In this document: positions 21,907 to 29,400 of the stretch, in pieces | Numbering within the stretch: the stretch's first letter is position 1 | Layout of the letters: every line of letters begins with the position of its first letter | Origin: Alphaproteobacteria bacterium | GTDB taxonomy: Bacteria; Pseudomonadota; Alphaproteobacteria; Micropepsales; Micropepsaceae | Assembly (NCBI GenBank): GCA_947467345.1 | Contig: CANIHD010000005.1 | Location: 62,001 to 126,000 of the forward strand | Direction: 5' to 3' | DNA length: 64,000 bases | Notes under the pieces: generated by a model | The model's database searches: none | Seen by the model: the letters and a program-made list of their open reading frames with translations, nothing else | What the model was told of the DNA's origin: nothing | Program-made: the position numbers and the translations under genes

Positions 21907-22826
21907 ATGACTGTGAACACCGTGCTTGCCGCGTCCCGCCTGTCGCATCTGCAACGTCTCGAAGCAGAGAGCATTCATATCATGCGCGAGGTTGCGGCGG
22001 AGTTCGCCAATCCAGTGATGATGTATTCCATCGGCAAAGACTCGTCGGTGATGCTGCATCTGGCGATGAAGGCATTCCATCCGTCGAAGCCGCCATTTCC
22101 GCTTCTGCATGTCGATACGACATGGAAGTTCCGCGACATGATTTCCTTCCGCGATGAAACGGCTTGGCCTCGATCTCATCGTTCATATCAATGAAGACGG
22201 CGTGCAGCGCGGGATCAATCCGTTCGATTCCGGCTCGAATCTTCATACGCAGGTGATGAAGACTGACGGTCTGAAACAGGCCCTGGACAAATACGGTTTC
22301 GACGCGGCCTTCGGCGGCGCCCGCCGCGACGAAGAAAAGAGCCGCGCCAAGGAACGTATTTTCTCGTTCCGCTCGGAAAATCATTCCTGGGATCCGAAGA
22401 ACCAGCGCCCTGAACTTTGGCGCCTCTACAACGCGCGCGTCCGCAAAGGCGAGTCGATCCGCGTTTTCCCGCTATCGAATTGGACCGAACTCGACGTCTG
22501 GCAATATGTGATGGCCGAAAAGATTCCGATCGTGCCGCTCTATTTTGCCAAAGAACGGCCCGTGGTGGATCGCAACGGCACGCTCATCATGGTCGATGAC
22601 GAGCGCATGCGCCTTCGGCCCGGCGAGGTTCCGGAGATGAAAAATGTACGATTCCGTACGCTCGGTTGTTATCCGCTCTCGGGCGCTATCGAATCGCCGG
22701 CCGCTTCGATTTGAGGCGATTGTCGCCGAGATGCTGCGTGCGACGACCTCCGAACGCCAGGGGCGCCTGATAGACCAAGACGAAGGCGCCTCGATGGACA
22801 AGAAAAAGCGGGAGGGCTATTTCTGA
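21907..22826 (+). pseudogene. cysD: sulfate adenylyltransferase subunit 2 (CysD), two frameshifts
   Basis: CysD makes APS from sulfate and ATP together with GTPase CysN. Coding starts [19 protein letters not shown], with PP-loop [13 protein letters not shown] and [13 protein letters not shown]. It breaks at 22156-22163 (next frame: [14 protein letters not shown]) and again at the TTT of 22710-22712, where [10 protein letters not shown] must join [17 protein letters not shown] to reach the normal ending KKKREGYF. The first break is explained by loss of one copy of an 8-base GAAACGGC direct repeat, which would restore ETAKRLG. The longest uninterrupted piece is about 187 codons, so active protein is unlikely if the sequence is right. 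Confidence 0.85.
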
Positions 22827-24716
22827 TGAAGCCGCCGCAATTTACCGATCTCACGGCCCATCTGGCTTCGCAGGAAAAAAGTCGCTGCTCCGCTTTCTTA
22901 CCTGCGGCAGTGTAGATGACGGCAAGTCCACATTGATTGGGCGTCTGCTCTACGACTCCAAACTGATTTTCGAAGATCATTTGGCGGCGCTGACCAAGGA
23001 TTCGAAGAAACACGGCACGACAGGCGAGGACATCGATTTGGCTTTGCTGGTCGATGGCCTCGAAGCCGAGCACCAGCAGGGTATTACCATCGACGTCGCC
23101 TTCCGGTTTTTCTCCACGGCGGAGCGTAAATTCATTGTCGCCGACACGCCGGGTCATGAGCAATACACCCGCAACATGGCGACCGGCGCCTCGAATTCCG
23201 AGCTCGCGGTCATATTGATTAACGCACGCAAGGGCGTGCTGACTCAGACGCGCCGCCACGCCTACATCGTTTCTTTGCTCGGCATTCGACATGTCGTTCT
23301 GGCGGTGAACAAGACCGATCTGGTCGATTGCTCGCAAGACGTCTTCGACAGGATCGTCGCCGAGTTCGGCGATTTCGCCGCCAAGATCAATCTCAACAAT
23401 GTCGTTTCCATCCCGATCTCGGCTCGCTACGGCGAGAACGTCACCGAAGTCTCGGAGAAGACGCCCTGGTATCGCGGGCCGTCGCTGCTTGAGCATCTGG
23501 AAACCGTCGATGTTGAAACTGAGCTTTCTGACAAACCGTTCCGCATGCCGGTGCAATGGGTCAATCGTCCCGACCTCGATTTCCGGGGGTTCTCGGGAAC
23601 GATTGTCAGCGGACGCATTCGCAGCGGCGACACAGTCGCGGTTGCGAAATCGGGCTGCGCGTCGAAGGTCAAACGGATCGTGACCTATGACGGCGATCTT
23701 GAAGAGGCGTTTGCCGGAAACGCGGTGACACAGGTTCTGTCAGACGAAATCGAGATTCACGCGGCGACATGCTGGTGCCGCCGGAGGACCGACCCGAGGT
23801 TTCGGATCAGTTTGCAGCCCATGTGCTTTGGATGACGGAAGAGGAAATGCTTCCTCATCGCCAATATCTCATCAAGGTGGAAACGCAGACGGTTCCCGCG
23901 CAGGTGACGCAGCTCAAGCACAAGGTCGACGTCAATACCCTGGATTCGTTTGCCGCGCGCACGCTGCAATTGAACGAAGTCGGCTACTGCAATCTCTCGA
24001 CCAGCGAGCCAATCGTATTCGATTCCTACGCCGACAATCGCGATACCGGCGCCTTCGTCATCATCGACCGCGTCACCAACGGCACCGTCGGTGCCGGCAT
24101 GATCGAATTCGGCTTGCGCCGCGCCACTAATGTCCATTGGCAGGCCTTGGACGTGAATAAGGAGGCGCGCGCCGGCCTTAAACATCAGAAGCCATGCGTA
24201 TTGTGGTTCACCGGGCTTTCGGGTTCGGGAAAATCGACTATCGCGAACCTGGTCGAGAAGCGGCTCTTCGCGCAAGGACGTCACACCTACATTCTTGACG
24301 GCGACAATGTGCGCCATGGCTTGAATCAGGATCTGGGTTTCACCGATGCCGACCGGGTGGAGAATATTTGCCGTGTTGCGGAAGCGTCGAAACTCTTTGT
24401 CAATTCCGGCGTGATCGTTCTGGTGTCATTCATCTCGCCGTTCCGTTCGGAACGCCGCATGGCGCGCGAGTTGATGCAGGACGGCGAGTTTATCGAAATC
24501 TATGTCGACACACCGCTTGAGGTCTGCCGCGCACGCGATCCCAAGGGGCTCTATGCGCGTGCCGATGCGGGTCAGATCAAAAACTTCACCGGCATCGACA
24601 GCCCTTATGAGGCGCCGGAGGCCCCCTAGTTGGTTATTTCAACGGAGAATACCGATCCGGAACTTCTCGCCGAACGGGTCGTTGCCTATCTTCGGGAACA
24701 AGGGCGCGTACCGTAG
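22826..24716 (+). pseudogene. cysNC: CysN-CysC fusion (NodQ-like), two frameshifts and a premature stop
   Basis: Fused sulfate adenylyltransferase GTPase (CysN) and APS kinase (CysC), making PAPS. ATG at 22826 overlaps the cysD stop. GTPase motifs: [24 protein letters not shown]. CysC part: P-loop [30 protein letters not shown]. Lesions: an A6 run at 22875-22880 that must be A7 to join QEK to [10 protein letters not shown]; a missing base near 23756, where EI must join [13 protein letters not shown]; and an in-frame TAG at 24627-24629 followed by some 28 still-coding residues (DPELLAERVVAYL) up to 24716. The part 23769-24629 is a long intact frame containing the whole kinase core. Confidence 0.85.
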
Positions 24717-24837
24717 AACGTTTTACTTCCACAATATTTACGGTGGCCCAGGCAAATGCTCGCAAGCTGAGGGCGGGGTGTGCGACTTTGGGCTACGTTA
24801 ACCTCCCCTGTAATAGGTTTGCGTACGGAGGAATTTC

Positions 24838-25818
24838 ATGACTGTTTTGGTTACAGGCGGCACCGAATATATCGGCAGCCACATGGTCCACACGCTTCTG
24901 GATCGTGGTCGCAAAGTCGTGGTGCTCGACTATTTGTCCACGGGCGTCCGCGCCAATGTCGCGCAGGATGCGTCCTTTGTGCTTGGCAGCGTCGGTGACA
25001 CAGCGCTCATGAAGCGCGTGCTCGCGGAACATGCGGTTGAGACGGTGATTCATTTTTCCGGGTCGGTCATCGTCCCCGAATCCGTCGAAAACCCCATTCT
25101 CTATTACAGCAACAATACGTTCGCTTCGCTGCATCTGGTCAATGCGTTTATCCATAGCGGCGTAAAGAAATTCATTTTCTCGTCCACTGCTGCGGTCTAC
25201 GGCATTACGGAACGCAATCCGGTGTCGGAAAAAGACGAGACAAACCCGATCAATCCCTACGGCCGCTCGAAGCTGATGACGGAGTGGCTGCTGGATGATG
25301 CGGCCCACGCGCATGATTTCCGCTTTGTTGCGCTGCGCTATTTCAATGTCGCCGGCGCTGACCCGAAAGGGCGCACCGGGCAATCGACGCCGCGCGCGAC
25401 CCACCTCATCAAGCGGGCCTGTCAGGCGGCGCTGGGGCGTGTTCCGCAGTTGGAAATATTCGGCACCGATTTTCCGACCAGAGACGGCACGGGCATTCGC
25501 GATTATATTCACGTCAGCGATCTCGCCGAAGTGCATGCACTGGCGCTGGAATATCTGGGCGACGGTGGCGAATCCCAAATTCTCAATTGCGGCTATGGCC
25601 GCGGATTCTCGGTACGTGAAGTCATTGACGTGGTGTCGAAGGTTTCACAACGGCCTTTGCCGACACGCGAAGCGCCGCGCCGCGCCGGAGATCCGCCGGT
25701 AATCGTCGCCGATTGCTCGCGTGTAACGTCGGAATTCGGTTGGCAGCCGCGCCACAACCATCTCGAAGAGATCGTCTCTACGGCCTATGCCTGGGAGCGG
25801 CGCCTTAACGCCGCCTAA
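24838..25818 (+). CDS. galE: UDP-glucose 4-epimerase, altered NAD motif
   Basis: Interconverts UDP-glucose and UDP-galactose (326 aa, normal length). Catalytic Ser in FSSTAAVYG and Tyr/Lys in NPYGRSKLMTEW are intact, as are LRYFNVAGAD and GTGIRDYIHVSDL. The NAD glycine motif, normally TGGAGYIGSH, reads TGGTEYIGSH: the central Gly is Glu at residue 10 (GAA at 24865-24867). This would place a charged side chain at the pyrophosphate loop and could impair NAD binding. The frame is otherwise clean. It follows the broken cysNC gene. Confidence 0.92.
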   Translation: MTVLVTGGTEYIGSHMVHTLLDRGRKVVVLDYLSTGVRANVAQDASFVLGSVGDTALMKRVLAEHAVETVIHFSGSVIVPESVENPILYYSNNTFASLHLVNAFIHSGVKKFIFSSTAAVYGITERNPVSEKDETNPINPYGRSKLMTEWLLDDAAHAHDFRFVALRYFNVAGADPKGRTGQSTPRATHLIKRACQAALGRVPQLEIFGTDFPTRDGTGIRDYIHVSDLAEVHALALEYLGDGGESQILNCGYGRGFSVREVIDVVSKVSQRPLPTREAPRRAGDPPVIVADCSRVTSEFGWQPRHNHLEEIVSTAYAWERRLNAA

Positions 25819-25839
25819 GGCGGCGTCAGTTCAGCAAAA

Positions 25840-26724
25840 CTATTTCGGCAGGCTCGCAAGAATCTTCCGCAATGCCGGCGCGATGTCCGGGCGTTGCAAT
25901 CCGAGCGCGATATTGGCGTGCAGGAAGCCCACCTTGTCGCCGCAATCGTAGCGTGCGCATTCCGTCTTCACCGCATGGAAGGGCTCATGCCCCAAGAGCT
26001 TTGCCATGCCGTCGGTGAGTTGAATTTCGTTACCGGCGCCGCGCTCCATGCGTTCCAATTGCGCGAAGATGGACGGCGGAAGAATATAACGCCCGATCAC
26101 GCATAGCGTGGACGGCGCATTTTCCGGTGCAGGTTTCTCGACAATGCCCTTAACTTCCACGGTATTGCCGTGCCACTTTCCGGGATCGACCACGCCGTAG
26201 CGACGTGTTTCTTCGCGTGGCTTTTCTTCGACCGCAACGATGATGCCGCCGCCGACTTCGTTATAGGCTTTAATCATCTGCGATAGGGCGCCCGGCGTGC
26301 CGACCATAAGATCGTCCGGCAAGATGACCGCGAAGGGTTCGTCGCTCACGAAATGGCGCGCACACCACACCGCATGGCCAAGGCCAAGCGGGCGCTGCTG
26401 ACGGGTGAAGCTGACCGACCCGTTGGGGGGCAGGCTTTCCAGAAGCCCTGCCAGGGCCTTCAGCTTGCCGCTGCCTTCAAGCTGCGATTCCAGCTCATAG
26501 GCGTGATCGAAATGGTCCGAGATCACGTGTTTCCCCCGGCCTGTCACGAAAATGAATTGTTCGATCCCCGCTTCGCGTGCTTCCTCGACGGCATATTGAA
26601 TGACAGGCTTGTCTACGACGGGCAGCATTTCCTTCGGGATGGCTTTGGTGGCCGGAAGGAAGCGGGTGCCGAGACCGGCGACCGGGAAAACAGCTTTGCG
26701 AACAGGGCGGGGGGTGCTTGTCAT
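25840..26724 (-). CDS. galU: UTP-glucose-1-phosphate uridylyltransferase
   Basis: Makes UDP-glucose from UTP and glucose-1-phosphate (294 aa). The pyrophosphorylase signature KAVFPVAGLGTRFLPATKAIPKEM is N-terminal, then VDKPVIQYAVEEA, FVTGRGKHVISDHFD, AVILPDDLM and GIVEKPAPENAPS. It is convergent with galE and supplies UDP-glucose to galE and ugd in the same block. No anomaly seen. Confidence 0.97.
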   Translation of the reverse strand: MTSTPRPVRKAVFPVAGLGTRFLPATKAIPKEMLPVVDKPVIQYAVEEAREAGIEQFIFVTGRGKHVISDHFDHAYELESQLEGSGKLKALAGLLESLPPNGSVSFTRQQRPLGLGHAVWCARHFVSDEPFAVILPDDLMVGTPGALSQMIKAYNEVGGGIIVAVEEKPREETRRYGVVDPGKWHGNTVEVKGIVEKPAPENAPSTLCVIGRYILPPSIFAQLERMERGAGNEIQLTDGMAKLLGHEPFHAVKTECARYDCGDKVGFLHANIALGLQRPDIAPALRKILASLPK

Positions 26725-26917
26725 GTTGAAACCAATCAGGCTAAAGCGCTGACATCCTTAAAGGCTTTTCCGGGACAAGGAAATTGGAAAGCACCGCCTT
26801 AGGAATTCATGGCAATTTCTCTGCTATCTGTACGGTGGCTTAGGCCTGAGGCCAGCTTTAAATTCAAGCCTGGTTAAAGCCTAGCTTGGTTAAGACCAAG
26901 TCTGTTCAAGGGTTGTC
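26725..26917. promoter_or_regulatory. divergent galU/epimerase control region with direct repeats
   Basis: 193-base divergent promoter region. Two related 14-mers with the shared core TGGTTAA lie 16 bases apart (26868-26881 and 26884-26897, 11 of 14 identical) just before the epimerase start, and an 11-base palindrome GGCCTGAGGCC lies at about 26843. These could be an operator; no regulator can be named. Confidence 0.35.
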
Positions 26918-27892
26918 ATGCGAATTTTACTTACCGGCGCTGCAGGATTCATCGGCTCTCATACAGCCCTCGCTCTCATGGCGCGGGGGCATGACATCGT
27001 TGGGCTGGATTCGATCAACTCGTATTACGATCCAGCGTTGAAGCATGCGCGCCTGGCGCGGCTTTCGGGGAACTCTGCATTTCGTTTCGCGCATGTCGAT
27101 ATTGCCGATGCCGAAGCGTTGTCGAGCGCGGTGCGCGGTGAGCATTTCGACGCTATCCTACATTTGGCGGCGCAAGCCGGCGTGCGTTATGCGCTGCAAG
27201 ATCCTGCGTCCTACACGCGTTCCAATTTGGTCGGGCATCAGAATATTTTGGAACTCGCGCGCCACATGAAGGGGCTTGGCCATCTCGTCTATGCGTCGTC
27301 GAGTTCCGTCTATGGCAACGACACAGCGGCGCCCTATTCCGAAGATGCGCGCGCTGACCGTCCGGTTTCGTACTACGGCGCGACCAAGAGGGCTGGGGAA
27401 CTTTTGTCTTACTCGTACGCCGGATTGTTCGGGCTTAAGCAGACGGGCCTGCGCTTCTTCACGGTCTACGGAACCTGGGGCCGTCCGGATATGGCCTACT
27501 GGCTATTCACGGATGCGATCTTGCGCGGACGCGCTTTGCCGCTGTTCGGCGGCGGTAAGTTGCGGCGCGATTTCACCTGGATCGACGACATCGTCGCCGG
27601 CATCGTTGCCGTGCTGGAAACGCCTTACGCCGCCACCGAAGGCGCGCCGCATCGCGTCTACAATCTGGGCAACAGCCATCCGGAAGAAGCCATCACGCTG
27701 GTCCGCGCGATTGAAGAGGCAACCGGCAAACAGGCGATCATTCATTATACCGACGGCCCGCCAGGAGATGTGATCGAGACCTATGCCGACGTCACGAAGG
27801 CGTCACGCGATTTCGGTTACGCGCCAACAACGAGCTTGGCCGAAGGCATTCCACGCTTCGTTTCGTGGTTCCGCGAATATCATAAGGTCTAA
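26918..27892 (+). CDS. NAD-dependent epimerase, UDP-glucuronate 4-epimerase-like
   Basis: Extended short-chain dehydrogenase/epimerase (324 aa) resembling LspL/CapI UDP-glucuronate 4-epimerases, which give UDP-galacturonate. NAD motif LLTGAAGFIGSHTA, HLAAQAGVRYAL, catalytic Ser in YASSSSVYG, Tyr/Lys in SYYGATKRAGE, and the family-specific LRFFTVYGTWGRPDMA, RRDFTWIDDIV. Its stop is two bases from the convergent ugd, whose product UDP-glucuronate would be its substrate. A related 4-epimerase specificity is possible. Confidence 0.88.
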   Translation: MRILLTGAAGFIGSHTALALMARGHDIVGLDSINSYYDPALKHARLARLSGNSAFRFAHVDIADAEALSSAVRGEHFDAILHLAAQAGVRYALQDPASYTRSNLVGHQNILELARHMKGLGHLVYASSSSVYGNDTAAPYSEDARADRPVSYYGATKRAGELLSYSYAGLFGLKQTGLRFFTVYGTWGRPDMAYWLFTDAILRGRALPLFGGGKLRRDFTWIDDIVAGIVAVLETPYAATEGAPHRVYNLGNSHPEEAITLVRAIEEATGKQAIIHYTDGPPGDVIETYADVTKASRDFGYAPTTSLAEGIPRFVSWFREYHKV

Positions 27893-27894
27893 GC

Positions 27895-29208
27895 CTATTT
27901 CGGCTTTACCGTCGCGCGTCCCACGCTGACATAGGTGTAACCGGCGTCGGCCATCAGTTGCGGCCGGTAGATGTTTCGCAAATCCACCATCAGCGGGCGC
28001 TTCAGAAGTTTCTTGGTCTTCACAAGATCAAGTGCGCGGAACTCATTCCACTCAGTCAGGATCACAACGCCGTCGGCGCCGTTCAGCGCCGTGTAGGCGT
28101 CGGGGCAATGCGTAACGTCCAAGAGCTTCTCGGCTTCCTTCTTGCCCTCAGGATCGTAAGCGTGGATGTCGGCACCATGTTCTTTCAACCACGGAACGAT
28201 GACGAGGCTGGGCGCGTCACGCATGTCGTCGGTATTCGGTTTGAAGGTCAGGCCAAGCACAGCAATGCGCTTGCCCTTCACGCCGCCAAAGGCCGCGTCG
28301 ATCTTTTCGGCCATAGCAATTTTGCGCCGGTCATTGGCCTGCACGACGGCGGCCACAATAGCTGTCGGCGCGTTGACCTCCTCAGCGGTGCGCAGCAGCG
28401 CGAGCGTGTCCTTCGGAAAACACGAACCGCCATAGCCCGGTCCCGCATTCAGAAATTTCTTGCCGATGCGGCCGTCCAAGCCGATGCCGCGTGCGACATC
28501 CTGAACATTTGCGCCGACGCGCTCGCAAATATCGGCCATCTCGTTGATGAACATGATCTTGGTCGCGAGAAACGCGTTGCCGGCATATTTGATCAGTTCC
28601 GAACTTTCGCGCGACGTGAACACGATAGGCGTCTCGTTCAAGAACAGCGGGCGATAGAGCTCGCGCAATACGTTGGCAGCGCGTTCGCTTGTCGTGCCGC
28701 ACACAATCCGGTCGGGATGGCGGAAATCTTCAATCGCCGAACCCTCGCGCAGGAATTCCGGATTCGATGCGACGTCGAAATCGGCATCGGGACGAACGGA
28801 GCGGATCGTGTCTTCGACCTTCTGGCCGGTGCCCACCGGCACGGTCGATTTGTTGACGACGACGGTGTAGCCGACAAGCGCCTCGGCAATTTCTTTGGCG
28901 GCGCCGAACATATAGGCAAGGTCGGCGTGGCCGTCACCGCGACGCGACGGTGTTCCGACCGCGATGAACACGGCGTCGGCTTCCGGAACCGCGCTTTTCA
29001 AATCCGTGGTGAAGGAAAGACGGCCGGCCTTCACATTGGCGGCCACAACTTCATCCAGCCCCGGTTCGAAGATCGGAATCTTGCCGGCCTTCAGAGCCTC
29101 GATCTTGCTGGCGTCCTTATCGACGCAAACAACATGATGGCCGAACTCAGAGAAGCAGGCACCGGAAACAAGGCCCACATAACCAGTTCCGATCATGGCA
29201 ACGCGCAT
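27895..29208 (-). CDS. ugd: UDP-glucose 6-dehydrogenase
   Basis: Oxidises UDP-glucose twice to UDP-glucuronate with NAD (437 aa). N-terminal Rossmann motif AMIGTGYVGLVSGACFSEFG, FIAVGTPSRRGDG, STVPVGTG. Catalytic Cys lies in GPGYGGSCFPKDT, and the C-terminal domain has LTFKPNTDDMRDAPS. It links galU (substrate supply) to the epimerase gene it faces. Full length, no defect. Confidence 0.97.
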   Translation of the reverse strand: MRVAMIGTGYVGLVSGACFSEFGHHVVCVDKDASKIEALKAGKIPIFEPGLDEVVAANVKAGRLSFTTDLKSAVPEADAVFIAVGTPSRRGDGHADLAYMFGAAKEIAEALVGYTVVVNKSTVPVGTGQKVEDTIRSVRPDADFDVASNPEFLREGSAIEDFRHPDRIVCGTTSERAANVLRELYRPLFLNETPIVFTSRESSELIKYAGNAFLATKIMFINEMADICERVGANVQDVARGIGLDGRIGKKFLNAGPGYGGSCFPKDTLALLRTAEEVNAPTAIVAAVVQANDRRKIAMAEKIDAAFGGVKGKRIAVLGLTFKPNTDDMRDAPSLVIVPWLKEHGADIHAYDPEGKKEAEKLLDVTHCPDAYTALNGADGVVILTEWNEFRALDLVKTKKLLKRPLMVDLRNIYRPQLMADAGYTYVSVGRATVKPK

Positions 29209-29400
29209 GGATGATGCTTTCTGTTATATCGCCGGTTCAATTACCCACCAGGCCGGGCATTGCAAGTCCGTTTGCTTATTTACCGCAGGGGGCGTTTCGG
29301 AGCGGTTAATTGCGCGGGCCTAGCCTGCGGAAACACAGGCGTTTTCGGTAATACGCCGCGTGGAACTCTCACCCACCTTAACGATTCGAAAATAAATATG
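29209..29400. other. recG-ugd intergenic region
   Basis: 192 bases between the recG stop and the ugd start, both genes on the minus strand; presumably holds the ugd promoter. It contains a weak GCCTG/CAGGC inverted repeat without T-tract. No gene seen, and no second copy of the tRNA-Lys fragment. Confidence 0.4.

Noticed and set aside
21907-24716. Programmed frameshifting in cysD/cysNC
   Set aside because: The four frame changes occur at unrelated sites, without slippery-site plus structure signals, and a nonsense codon is added; decay or error fits better.
27958-29214. Long open frame antisense to ugd
   Set aside because: It mirrors ugd almost exactly and shows no protein-like domain content.
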